Notes: a model not told the origin generated them from the letters alone. A DNA stretch of 64,000 nt from Talinum fruticosum (GCA_021018815.1 JAITYX010000042.1:5074001-5138000), one strand, 5' to 3'; numbered from the stretch's first letter, positions 51,240-62,371 are shown. Numbers and translations: made by a program.

Positions 51240-53744
51240 TTTCAATCAGCCTCTAGGCTGTAAAGCAACCAAAAGAACATCTTTCTAGGGAGATTGACGT
51301 TTGTGGTTCAGGAGTCTTGATGAAATCAATTTCCAGGTCAGCAATGTGCTCGATCCTTGGCCGATCTGACCACCTTTACCCTTGCTACATTTCTCTATGA
51401 GTAGAGGGCACCCTCGAATACACAAATGTTGGAGGGGTGTCGGAAGTCCATCTTCCGGAAAGAACTCAAGCTTGTGACAATCCTCTAGGTACAGACCTCC
51501 GAGACATGTGAGGCTTGTTAGACAGTCGCTTGGATGAAAGGATTGCAGCATGGAACAGTCCTTGATACTTAACCACTCAATTGAAGTTGATAGACCACTT
51601 GGGAAAATCGCCGTTTTCTACACCCCGAAATCGATAGGAACTTTAGGGAACTCGAGGCTTTGGAGCGACCCATCTGCACAAGTCAAGGATGTAAAATCAT
51701 TGTAGTCTGTTGATATATAGAGCTTGTAGCGCTGGAAGATGAGGGAATTGGGGCAAGGAAACCAAGTTGATGACATTGGAAATGATCACGGAGTACAAGG
51801 AGCTTGTACTTGATATTGCATCTGTCAAGCTTGCGCCAATGCATTTGTCCAGTTCTAGACCATTGTAAACGCTGGCTGTGCTCCGAAATCAGAAGAGTCC
51901 TCGGTGAAGTGCACCCACTTATCTTCAATTTCGTGGGAAAAAGAAGCTGCGCGAGTTCTTGGAGTTTTGGGCGAGTCCACAAGCATCGGTTCCAGGAGAT
52001 TCATATAGGATACTACTGGTGTCCCTCACATCCATCTTTCCTTGTAACAATCACCACTAAGTCTTCATGCCAATCTTCCAAGCAATGCACTCGTTGATGA
52101 GCCTTAAAAACACCAAAGACGGCATCACAGGGAGGGCGATCGATGCATCACATTGCTTCACTTTTGCTGCCCGGAGGTTTGGGAACATGCGAGGGAGCTC
52201 CTTCAACCGGAGATAGTCACTAATTAATAACCAGGTCAAAGATGGATATATCTTCTCCGGCCATCCCACCAACTCCAAGCATTCCTTTGATGTGAAGCTC
52301 CCCGAGGTACGGTAGTAGGCCAATAGAGAAGATTCCGCAATTTGTGTAGCGATTTAATGAGATCTTGTTCAAGTTACGGAGCATTCCGTTGCCCATCCAA
52401 CTGGAGAATCTATTTCCCTTGAAATGGTTTATATAGAGTTCTTGCAGACCATTGTGGGGTTCAAGGTCTTTAAGAACCTCTTCTTGCACAATTCGTTCTT
52501 GTGGGTCGAGCATCCTTCTCTCTCCATTCAAGGACCAAATTGCTGATGCATTCCGTTGGCCTTAGCTCTGCTGACTTTGCATCTTCGAGTTTCAAGGTGG
52601 GAAATGTGTAAAACACCTTTGAGATCTTTCATCAACTTCAACTCTTCAATTCCGTAGCCTCTTTTCCGATGAACATGGAAACATTGTAAATTGTGCAAAT
52701 TAGTTAAGCTTCCTATTTTTGGGGGCAATGTGGAGCACTTGTACCAAAACATCTCATTCAACTCAAGGTACCAGAGATTTTTCAGGTTCCCAAGGTCCTT
52801 TGGCAATTTCAAGAGCCAAACACACTCGAAGGAGCCCGAGGATTTGCAGATTGTGGAGGGTGCAAATCGTGTCGGGAAGTATTTTAATCTCTGTCCTTGA
52901 TAGGTCAAGGTAACGCAACAACTTTAGTTCTCCAATTGACTTTGGCAAATCCTTTATTGTGCTTGAATTGAGACCTAAAACTCTCAAGTAATGCAAGGTC
53001 TGGAACATTTTATCAAGGGTTTGGCCTTGACATAAGTGGTGGGAAGCAGTAGAGTGCGCAACTTTTGAGCTTTAACTATCTCTTTGACAGGCTTCGGGCA
53101 TTTTTCCCGAGAAAGGATACATGATGGGTATTTGATGCGATTGACAGAGGCATGTTTTCTTCAACTTGTTGACAGACAACTTGAGACAGATTTTGCCAAG
53201 TCATGAATCGGATCGTGCATCTTGTATCTCATCTTGTTGTCTATGTCTAAGAGCTGAAAGAAAGACCTTGTTAGCGGCTCGTCAAAATAATCACTTCCGG
53301 ATTTCTCAATTTTGTCTCGCTCCACTCAATTGGATGTAACGTTCGGCTATCCACAGTTTGACTAGTTCATTTTTGTCAAACATGTACCCCTTGGGAAATA
53401 TGCAGCGAGTAGGCAAAACACTCGCTTCAATTCGGATGGAAGGTGATCATAGCTCAACCCGAGAGCGAGCAAAATGTTGGGTGTCTTGGACCTGTTTGAT
53501 TCCCGGATGCCATTTCCAGGATTCTCTCGCCATCTATGCACATCACTATGCCCACGCAATAATCCCGCCATTGCCTTCACAGCCAGAGGAAGGAAATTAC
53601 ATTTGTGAATGATTTCTCTGCCAATCTCTTCCAGCTCTCTTCGGGTATTCGCCGACTATATACGCTCTTTTTGCATATAATTTCCAACATTCTTCTTCCG
53701 GCAAAAGGGCCAAGGTTTGCATACCAAGTGAACCCATTATCCTT
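51240..53744 (-). pseudogene. CNL B: truncated and frame-broken CNL paralogue
   Basis: Lies in duplicate B and aligns with the 3' part of CNL A. Visible pieces: LRR tail (LQHLCIRGCPLLIEKCSKGKGG near 51,400), LRRs (52,057-53,008, e.g. LPKSIGELKLLRYLDLSRTEI), an MHD-region remnant (about 53,200) and the GLPL-side block MKAMAGLLRGHSDVHRW (near 53,560). The coiled coil, P-loop and kinase 2 are absent because homology stops just after RNBS-B. Frame changes occur every 100-300 bases, most of them one-base additions turning CAG into CGAG or CTG into CTCG. It cannot make a receptor as written. Confidence 0.88.
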
Positions 53745-53754
53745 TCGAGCAACC

Positions 53755-56700
53755 TTAGGCTCTAAAGCAAACCCAACGATATTTTTAGGGCGAATGGGTT
53801 CAGGAGTCCCGATTAAATCAATTTCCAAGTCGGTATGTGCCCGATCATTGGCAGTACCAACCACTTCGTTCTCGCTGCATTTACGTGTGAGTAAAGGGCA
53901 TCCTCGGATGGACAAGTGTCGAGGTTGAAAGGAATTCCATCTTCCGGCAAAGATACAAGTTTGAGGCGGTCTTCTAGGTACAAATCTTTGAGGGTCGTGA
54001 GGCTAGCCATACGGTTTCCGGGATTAAAAGATCGCAACTCACAACAATCCTTGATACTCAACCACTCAATTGAAGATGGTAGATCTTTAACTGGGAAACT
54101 CAGCGAGTTTTACGCACCCGAAACCGAGAGAAACTTTAGGGAAGTTAGGCGTTCTAGCAACCCATCTTTATAGGACAGGGACGAAGGTCCCGACATTTGT
54201 GGATATATAGAGATCTTAGCTCGGGAGATGAGGGAATGGGGGTAAGGAATACAGGTATCGACATTGGAAATGACCAAGGAGTATAAGGAGCTTGCACTCG
54301 GAATTGCTTCTATCAAGCTCGGGTCAATGCATTTGTCCAATTCTAAACACCGAAGACGCTGGCTATGCTTGTTGATATGACAAAGTTCTCGGTGATATGC
54401 ACTCACTTATTTTCGGTTTTTGTGGGTAAAAGCTTTGAGGTAGTTGTTGGAGCATCGGGCAATTAATAATTTTGAGTTCTAGGAGATTCTCAAAGGAGTA
54501 CCTATGTGTGCAAGCATTGATACCTTCATCAATCCTTGTAGAAACCCGTACTAAGGCTTCATGCCAATCTTCCAAGAAGGCATTGTTGATAAGGATCCGA
54601 AACCTTAAGAATGGCATTACAGGAAGGGCGATCAATGCATCACATTGCTTTATTTTTGCTACTCGAGGTATGGGAAGAAGTCGGGAGCTCCTTCAACAGG
54701 GGACAATTGCTAATCGATAGCCGGGTTAAATTACATCTCGTCTGTGGCCATTGCTCTAACTTTAACATTCCTTTGATATGCAGCACGCCGAGGTCGGATA
54801 ATGGCCCTAGAGGGAGAACTCGCAATTCATGCAGCGAGTTAGAAGGACCTCTTCTAAGTTACGGAGCATTTCTATCCAACTGGAGAACTGATTTCCTTTG
54901 TAGTTTATTAAGTGGAGTTGTTGCAAGCCATGGTGGGGTTAAAGGTCTTCAAGAACCCTTTCTTGTGCCAATAGTCTTTCTTGTGAAGAATCGGCATCAT
55001 CCCCGCTCCATTCAAGAACCAACCCGCTAATGTTTTTCATCTGTTTTAGCTCTGCTGACTTAGCATCTTCTCGAGTTTTCAAGGTTGGAAATGCGTAGAA
55101 CACCTTCCAAATTATTCATGCACCTTAACTCTTCAAGTCGATATCCGCTCTTCCGACCAACATGAAAAGAGCGTAAATTGTGCAAATTAGTTAAGCCTCC
55201 TATTCTCGAGGGTAATGCGAGCACTTGTACCAAAACATGTCATCCAGCTCAAGGTACCGAAGATTTTTCAGGTTCCCAAGGTCCTTTGGCGGTTCCCAAA
55301 GCCATAGACAACGAAGGAGCCTTAGGGTATGCAGATTATAGAGATTGCAAATCGTGTTGGGAAGCATTCTTATCTCTGTCCTTAACGGATCAAGGTAACC
55401 CAATAACTTTAGCTTTCCAATTGACTTTGGCAAATCTTTTATGCTGCTAGAACCGAGATCTAAAACCCTAAAGTAAATTAGAGTTCGAACAATTTATCAA
55501 GCGATTGGCCGAAATCTTGTGCATGTTGAGCGAGCAACAACAGAGTGCGCAACTTCGTGCTTTAAGGATCCTATTGGCAAGCTTCGGGCATCTTTCCCGA
55601 TGTGTCGTGGCTCTAGTATGATTGATGAGGACTCATTTTCTTCAACTTCTCGAGAGCTACTTGAGATAGATCTTGCCAATTCGTGATACGGATCATGCAT
55701 CTTATATCTCTCCTCGTAGGCGGCTAAGGACCGACTTCTTAGAAGGTCCTCAAAGTTATTGACATGGTCTATAACCTGGTCTATGTCATAGAGTTGAACA
55801 CAACCTTCGGCAATCCAGAATTTGATCGGTTCATTTTTGTCGATATTCACATCTAAAATTCGAAAGAAGGACCTCGTTTTTAGCTCATCAAAAAATGACT
55901 TCCAGCTTCCTCAATTGTGTCCGCTCCGTAGGGTTGGATGTAACCTTGGGCTATCCATAATTTGACCATTTCATTTTTTTCGAACAAGTGCCCCTTGGGA
56001 AAAAGGGAGCGATACTCAAAACACTCGCTTTAGTTGGGGAGAAAGGTAATCATAGCTCAATTTCAAAGCGGGGAGAATGTTGGGCTCCTGTTTACACGAG
56101 GGGATCACTCTAACTTCCATATGCCATCTTTCACGATATTCCGCCATTTGTGTTTATCGATATCCCCATGTAATAAGCCTGCCATAGCCTTGGCGACCAG
56201 AGGTAGGCGCCCTCATAGGCAAATTATTTCTCCGCCAATCTTTTCCAATTCTTCCGTGCATTTGCCAGCTACCAAGGCTCTTTTTGCAAACAACTCCCAA
56301 CATTCTTCTTCCGGCATAACTTCCAACTTAAGCGAAGCGCACCCATTTTCTTTGCAACATCTTCGTTTTTACTAGTTCCTAGGACTTTGCTCCCTCGACA
56401 TAACTTGAGGAAGTGATGGAGCGAGTCCCAGCCTAACTCGTTAGGCCAAACATCATCTAGTACAAGCGGGACATTTTTCTTCTCACCCAATTCTACAAGG
56501 AGATGGTCCTCTATTGCACTCGAGCCGTCATATCATTCTTCGTCATGGTCACATGTTCAACTATCTCCCGAGGATTCTAATCACGCTGAAGTTAGTCGAG
56601 ACATTAACCCATATGGCGAAGCCGAAATGACACTTCTCATCTTTCTTATCGTGGATCCTCTCGTCATTATAGACGCAGTCGGGCTAGGGTTGTTTTCCCG

Positions 56701-57295
56701 ACACCTCCCATCCCTGTGATGGCCAAGACAGAACATGAACACCCCCTTGAAGGTTATATTTTTCATCCGACAATAACCAGGTCACTATCTTCTCTTTCTC
56801 CGTTTCTCCGCTAATGATTTCTTTTGTGTCTCGGAGACGATCGGCCTCACACAACCCACCCCTTCGAGCAATTTGAGGCCTTGAACTTGGATTGACATGA
56901 TGGCATCCTGCTCCTACTCCTAATCCTCCAAAACCCAATATTTCCTTCTCTTCCCGGATGGCTTTTATCGTCTTGACAACCGTCTTTATCCTTCCGGCGA
57001 CTTTTGATCCGAAGTGAAGCCATGCTAACGAAGCGGTGAATTTCGCCGCTTCTTGAAGCCGCTTCGCTGCATAAGTTGCCACAACATCCTCCACATCAAG
57101 GGCTACTTCTCGGAGATTAGTGAGCCAACCCTTAAACATATGCGAATCCAAGCCTTGCAGACGTTTCAGCATCCGCAAGCGCATTTCGTATGATTCTCAA
57201 CTCGGCTTGACAGATTTTCCATCTCGAGTTCAACTCCATAGAGTTCATGGAACTTGTTTCGTATAAATAAATTTACTTCACCTCCTATGCCTTCT
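53755..57295 (-). pseudogene. CNL C: full-length CNL paralogue, frame-broken and interrupted by an LTR element
   Basis: The C-terminal stop (TAA, 53757-53755, after CFRA) lies at the low end. LRRs follow (e.g. 54,110-54,406, 55,200-55,433), then the MHD region near 55,690, GLPL near 56,190, RNBS-B 'LCRGSKVLGTS' near 56,390, kinase 2 VPLVLDDVWPNEL near 56,460, a shifted P-loop near 56,700, and the coiled coil LREVALDVEDVVATYAA near 57,080-57,130. The N-terminal end reads IGGEVNLFIRNKFHELYGVE up to the insertion site. Many one-base shifts break the frame, often in CGAG/CTCG words. The rest of the N-terminus lies beyond the element at 63,976. Confidence 0.88.
57291..57295. repeat. Target-site duplication, low side
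   Basis: CTTCT immediately before the TG of the low-coordinate LTR. Identical to 63,971-63,975. Confidence 0.9.
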
Positions 57296-57913
57296 TGTTT
57301 CCGGAGAAAACTGAGTTGATGATGTGGATTGATGATTCGGAGAGAGGAAGGATTTACTGCTACGGTTCCGAGGACGTGGCACGAGCGATCCGAGCCGAGT
57401 GATGACTCGCTCGAACCCGCAAAGGCGAAGCCCGGGTGGTGGATCCCGGGAACGCCCTCCGACGCTCAAGTTAGTATCCGATTTGATTGAAAGGATCGAT
57501 GAGATCTTCCCCGATATGCGTGAGGGAATTCCTTGGGAGACGAGAAGATTTCCAAAGATGGAAGTTCTCGGGGATGAATGTGTGCTGATGAACACCGATG
57601 AACGTTATGAACGTAGATGAGAATTGAGAGCTTAGAAGCTTGAGTGATTATCCTTGAATGAGATGTCTTGTTCAATGAACATGAAAAACATGCCTTGGGA
57701 TGTGAGAAAATATGAGTATTTATAGGAGGTTTTAAAGAGGTAAAATGGTACTTTACCACGGTTTAGGGAAACCCTTGCCCTAGTGGGCTTTGGGACTTTA
57801 CCCGACCCGTTAAGGGTCGTCTTGGGCCAATTCATCCTTGATCCGACTGATTAGGCCCGGTTGGCCGGTGACGTGGCGGGTGAGCTGGTATTGAGCCGGA
57901 AATACCCGAATCA
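57296..57913 (-). repeat. 3' LTR of the gag-only element
   Basis: 618 bp. On the minus strand it begins TGATTCGGGTATTTCC and ends CCGGAAACA. It aligns without gaps to 63,353-63,970. Confidence 0.95.
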
Positions 57914-57927
57914 TTTAGCCCCTCACG
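57914..57927 (-). other. Polypurine tract
   Basis: On the minus strand CGTGAGGGGCTAAA directly precedes the TG of the 3' LTR, as expected for the plus-strand primer of reverse transcription. Confidence 0.75.
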
Positions 57928-58015
57928 TTCTACCTGCATGCCTTCCGAGGTAGATAGGTGGAATGTGGAGCCCATTCCGAGATGCCTTTATGACCCCAAG
58001 TTCTTATGAATAGAG

Positions 58016-58626
58016 GTGAATCTTGAGGAAGATAATAAGTTTCCCCATCTTTACTCTTCTCTTTTCTCTTGCTTCGAAGAAGATGATCCTTGGAGCGCTT
58101 CCGGTCGGATACAAAAGTTGTGCCCTCGCGTCAACCGAGATGAGGCCGAGCAAACAGCGATGGAGCGTCGCCGGCCATCCTTTGTCGTGGAAACGTTCTA
58201 CCAGCTTCTCATCGATGATGCTTGGAAGCCGAGGTTGATAAACGATGGTGAGGAGTATGATAAATTGTTTCAAGCCACGATCCGCCCGAGTGGGATATTC
58301 TTGAGGCCTGGGTGGAGTGCAACCATGATATCTTCGTCGAACTTCGTGCAACGAACCCGAGCTTTCCAACAAGCGATGCGGCGGGAGGAGGGGCCGCTTC
58401 AAGTGTTGGCTAGTCTTCTAACCCTCCTATGGAGAGTGGCGAGTCGGTGGATGGCCCTTCAACCCACTCCTTTGATGAATGTGGGGACTTGCCCAAGGCA
58501 AAGGGGAGTGGCCTCCTCGCGGAGAAGAAGAGAAACCTTCTAACGGAGAATAAGAGAAACCTTCCGACGGAGAAGAAGAGAAACCTTCCGACGGAGAAGA
58601 AGAGGAACCTTCCGAAGGAGAAGTGA
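58016..58626 (+). pseudogene. Antisense ORF of the LTR element
   Basis: Runs opposite to gag, next to the 3' LTR. The first frame reads MERRRPSFVVETFYQLLIDD and ends about 58,280. A second frame continues with DPPEWDILEAWVECNHDIFV (about 58,280-58,350). A third (from 58,429) ends in repeats of EKKRNLPT. The three blocks read naturally end to end, so one protein broken by shifts is likely. I do not recognise its family. Tat-group elements such as Retand and Grande carry extra antisense ORFs in this position, which supports a real gene. Confidence 0.55.
58525..58626 (+). repeat. 24-bp coding minisatellite, about 4-5 units
   Basis: Unit GAGAAGAAGAGAAACCTTCC plus GACG or close variants. Eight codons per unit (EKKRNLPT), so frame is kept. 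It lies at the end of the antisense ORF. Confidence 0.85.
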
Positions 58627-58984
58627 GGTTGTAGTCGGGGCTCACATTCCGTCTAAATAGTGTAACCGTAGCGTAGTAGCATCGTAGCATAGTATCTGCA
58701 GCTTTAGACGCTTTGCTTCTCTTGTGATGGCGCATTGCGCGCTCTTGTTGTAATGAATGAATGAGTGAAGGGAGTTTGCTTTGTCAACTTTGCTTTCCTT
58801 CGGTTTCTTATCTCGTCATAGACGCTCTGTTGTGAAAAATGATTTTTACGTAGCCCCTTGGGCTCGGAGGGTAAATTTTGAGCAACTTTTCAGCTCCGGA
58901 GGCTTGAAAGTACTTGCGTATGGATATCTCGCTAGGGAACATCCCACGGGGAACGCGACCTCTTAACTTTAAGTTAGGAGTGCG

Positions 58985-59555
58985 AGTGCCCATGACGGAT
59001 GGGTCTTTGCGCGACCTTTCGATTCCCGAAGGTTCGAAAGTGCGCGAGTGCCCATGACGGAATGGGTCTTTGCGTGACCTTTCGATTCTCGAAGGTTCGA
59101 AAGTGCGTGAGTGCCCATGACAGGATGGGTCTTTGCGCGACCTTTCGATTCCTGGAGGTTCGAAAGTGCGGGAATGCCCATGACGGAATGGGTCTTTACG
59201 CGACCTTTCGATCCCCGAATGTTCGAAAGTGCGTGAGTGCCCATGACGGAATGGGTCTTTGCGCGACCTTTCGATTCCTGGAGGTTCGAAGGTGCGGGAG
59301 TGCCCATGGCGGAATGGGTCTTTGCGCGACCTTTCGATTCTCGAATGTTCGGAAGTGCGTGAGTGCCCATGCCGGAATGGGTCTTTGCGCGACCTTTCGA
59401 TTCCCGGAGGTTCGAAAGTGCGGGAATGCCCATGACGGAATGGGTCTTTGCGCGACCTTTCGATTCCTGGAGGTTCGAAAGTGCGGGAATGCCCATGACG
59501 AAATGGGTCTTTGCGCGACTTTTCGATCCCCGAATGTTCGAAAGTGCATGAGCGA
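58985..59555. repeat. 63-bp tandem array, about nine units
   Basis: Units contain GGGTCTTTGCGCGACCTTTC, then GATTCCCGAAGGTTCGAAAG and a GTGCCCATGACGGAAT-type end. Most units are 63 bp (one is 64). Variation alternates between GAGTGCCC and GAATGCCC and between TCCTGGAGG and TCTCGAAGG types. Because 63 is a multiple of three, long frames stay open on both strands; these are by-products of the repeat and not genes. Confidence 0.92.
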
Positions 59556-59994
59556 TAGCTTCTTGAAGGGTACTACCTTATGGGGCTGAGAGTGCGATTT
59601 TCGGCTCGCGGAGGCCGAGTTGTCGCTGAGTGAAAACCGACTCGGGACCCCAAAGGATAGCCCCTAGTGAAAGTAGAGATGCGACTTGTCGGCCCCGAAG
59701 GCTAATTCGTTGTTTGACGAGCCTTCGAGCCTTGCTCGTTTTGTTTTTGTCATTCTTGCGATTTTTGTGATGATGATTTGATTTGACTTTTCCCCTTGGG
59801 GCTAAAAGGAGTCTTGCGGGGAGGATGAGTTCTCTTGTGATCCTCCCGGGGGCTCTTCTGTGGAGGATGAGTCCTCCCATGGTCCTTCTAGGGCTCTTGT
59901 GGGTAGGATGAGTCCTCTCGTGATCCTTCTAGGATCCTCAAGGCGTCCCAGCCCCTACGTGCCTCGGATCCGAAGAAAGTGAGTTTGCCCACGG

Positions 59995-60520
59995 TAGCGT
60001 TGCCATGGGTCTTTTACGCGACCTTTCAGCTCCCGGAGGCTTGAAAGTGCATGAACGTAAGTATCTCGCGAGGGCATATCTTACGGAGAGCGCAACCCCT
60101 AACCCGAAATTAGGAGTACGGGTGCCCATGCGGACATGGGTCTTTGCGCGACCTTCCAGCTCCCGTGGGCTTAGAAGTACATGATCGTCGAGCGCGACTT
60201 CCTATCCTTAAGTTAGGAGTGCGAGTGCCCATGCGGACATGGGTCTTTACGCGACCTTCTAGCTCCCGTAGGCTTAGAAGTACATGATCGTCGGCGCGAC
60301 CTCCTATCCTTAAGTTAGGAGTGCGAGTGCCCATGCGGACATGGGTCTTTATGCGACCTTCTAGCTCCCGTAGGCTTAGAAGTGCATGATTCTCGCTAGG
60401 GAACATCCCACGGAGAGCGCGACCCCCTAACCTTATGTTAGGAGTGCGAGTGCCCATGCGGACATGGGTTTTAAGCGACCTTCCAGCTCCCGTAGGCTTA
60501 GAAGTGCATGATTGTGTGTC
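59995..60520. repeat. About 103-bp tandem array, four to five units
   Basis: Units share GTGCCCATGCGGACATGGGT, CGACCTTCTAGCTCCCGTAG, CTTAGAAGTACATGATCGTC and TAAGTTAGGAGTGCGA. Starts of the GTGCCC word fall at about 60,122, 60,225, 60,327 and 60,450. A diverged unit at 58,860-58,990 links this family to the 63-bp array, as both share the GTGCCCATG...GGGTCTTT...GCGACCTT core. Confidence 0.85.
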
Positions 60521-60753
60521 CTCCGAGAGGTGTTCCTTTTATGAAGTTAGGCGTACGATTTTTAGCTCCCGGAGGCTAAGTTATCGCTACCGTAACTTCG
60601 AAGGATGTCCCGTTTGTGGAGGTGGAAATATGACTTATTAGCTCCCGGAGGCTAAGTCGTTGCTTGACGTCGAGAGACTTTCCGGCTCCGAAGTTGTATT
60701 TTTCGTTGAGGAAATATTTTGAGAAATTAACGCAAATTTCAATCTTGAAGGGT

Positions 60754-61456
60754 TTACGACTCCAACCCAAAAGCTTACACTACGACTCCAACCCAAAAGC
60801 TTACGCTACGACTCCAACCCAAAAGCTTACGCTACGACTCCTACCCAAAAGCTCCCGCTACGACTCCAACCCAAAAGCTTCCGCTACGACTCCAACCCAA
60901 AAGCTTACGCTACGACTCCTACCCAAAAGCTCCCGCTACGACTCCAACCCAAAAGCTTACGCTACGACTCCTACCCAAAAGCTTACGCTACGACTCCTAC
61001 CCAAAAGCTTACGCTCGACTCCAACCCAAAAGCTTCCGCTCGACTCCAACCCAAAAGCTTCCGCTACGACTCCAACCCAAAAGCTTACGCTACGACTCCA
61101 CCCCTAAAACTTACGCTACGACTCCAACCCAAAAGCTTCCGCTACGACTCCAACCCAAAAGCTTACGCTACGACTCCTACCCAAAAGCTTACGCTACGAC
61201 TCCTACCCAAAAGCTTACGCTACGACTCCAACCCAAAAGCTTCCGCTACGACTCCAATCCAAAAGCTTACGCTACGACTCCTACCCAAAAGCTTACGCTA
61301 CGACTCCAACCCAAAAGCTTCCGCTACGACTCCAACCCAAAAGCTTACGCTACGACTCCTACCCAAAAGCTTACGCTACGACTCCTACCCAAAAGCTTCC
61401 GCTACGACTCCAACCCAAAAGCTTACGCTACGACTCCACCCCAAAACTTACGCTAC
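60754..61456. repeat. 26-bp tandem array, about 27 units
   Basis: Unit ACGACTCCAACCCAAAAGCT plus TACGCT, with variants CTACCC for CAACCC and TCCGCT/CCCGCT for TACGCT. Most units carry a HindIII site (AAGCTT). Two neighbouring units near 61,015-61,045 lack an AC dinucleotide. It lies between gag and the 103-bp array in the place where pol would be. Confidence 0.95.
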
Positions 61457-61869
61457 CTCTCCACATCCCTCGCGGCGACCCTTTACGCACACCCCTCGCG
61501 GCGACCCCTCACGCGCATCCCTCGCTGCGACCCTCACGCACACCCCGGCGGCGACCTTTTTTTTTTTTTGTTGACATATTTTTGGGGAAACATTCCCAAC
61601 CAATTTTATGCGCAAAAATTTTCGAAGGGGACGGAAAAATACCGACCTCGATTTTAGAGTGGAGAAATTGTAGGCTCCTTCGGACGGAGAATATCGACCC
61701 GGTTCGAAATGCGATAGCCCCGGCTCCGTTAGTCGAAACATATTAGGCGTTTTATGATCGCGAAAAATCAGAATACTGCGGGGTCGGTGTTGAAGCGGTG
61801 ATCTACTTCATTTCGAGGATGAAATTTTCCATCTCCTCCCTTCTTTCCGACCTCATCTCCTTCCTCTCG

Positions 61870-62370
61870 CGCAGATCTCCGTGGCCTCGAATAAAGTCAG
61901 TCGCCTTTCGGAGTGCTTCGCTAAGGTGGACACCTTTTGTTCAGCGAGGGAAAATTTGAATCTTCCGCTTCGAGTCCGTTAAGGAAGGCAGTGTAGGCAA
62001 CTCCGTCTTGCAGGTCGGAGATAAGGACGACCTCTCCATGAAACCTTCGGACATAGTCCTTAAGCGTCTCGTTTCTCCCTTGCTTAATCTTGGAGATGTG
62101 GATGCTAGTCTTCTTCGCTTGCAACTTGCGATGAATTGTGCGACAAACTTCTCGCATAGCTCTTCGAAGGAAGAGATGCTCCCTTGGGGAAGATTGTTGA
62201 ACCATTTCGCGCGACTCCCTTAGTGTAGCAGGGAGAATCGGCAGTAGGTTGCATCGTCCCCGTCCCGAACGTACATGTGGGACTTGTAGTACGCCAAGTG
62301 ATCTTCGGGATCAATTGTGCCATTGTATGGATCAATGTTTGGGACCTTTATCTTCTTCATTCGGGGAGCA
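61870..62370 (-). pseudogene. Gag core (retrotransposon gag domain) of the LTR element
   Basis: In order: PNIDPYNGTIDPEDHLAYYK (near 62,330), MYVRDGDDATYCRFSLL (near 62,260), an in-frame stop, WFNNLPQGSISSFEELCEKF (near 62,190), then in another frame KLQAKKTSIHISKIKQG and TLKDYVRRFHGE (62,130-62,030), AYTAFLNGL (near 61,990) and ALRKATDFI (near 61,900). This is the nucleocapsid/assembly protein of Tat-like Ty3/gypsy elements. It has one stop and at least one shift, so this copy cannot supply its own Gag as written. Confidence 0.85.
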
Positions 62371-62371
62371 T

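Larger units (their letters stand above)
47727..53744. repeat. Segmental duplication, copy B (pairs with 29323-35375)
   Basis: Collinear with copy A over 6.02 kb. The left edge abuts the truncated copia element. The right edge ends in NB-ARC codons and is followed within 11 bases by the stop codon of CNL C. From about 51.1 kb rightward the differences from copy A are dominated by CAG/CTG-context changes. Confidence 0.9.

Noticed and set aside
51100..53744. CpG deamination in copy A as full explanation of the CAG/CTG pattern
   Set aside because: It accounts for CCG to CTG and CGG to CAG changes but not for the repeated one-base length differences CGAG/CAG and CTCG/CTG.
58969..59589. Long overlapping ORFs on both strands (175 and 196 codons)
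   Set aside because: They arise from the 63-bp period of the tandem array and consist only of repeated units.
60754..61456. CRISPR-like regular array
   Set aside because: Units are contiguous 26-mers without unique spacers, in a plant retrotransposon: a minisatellite.
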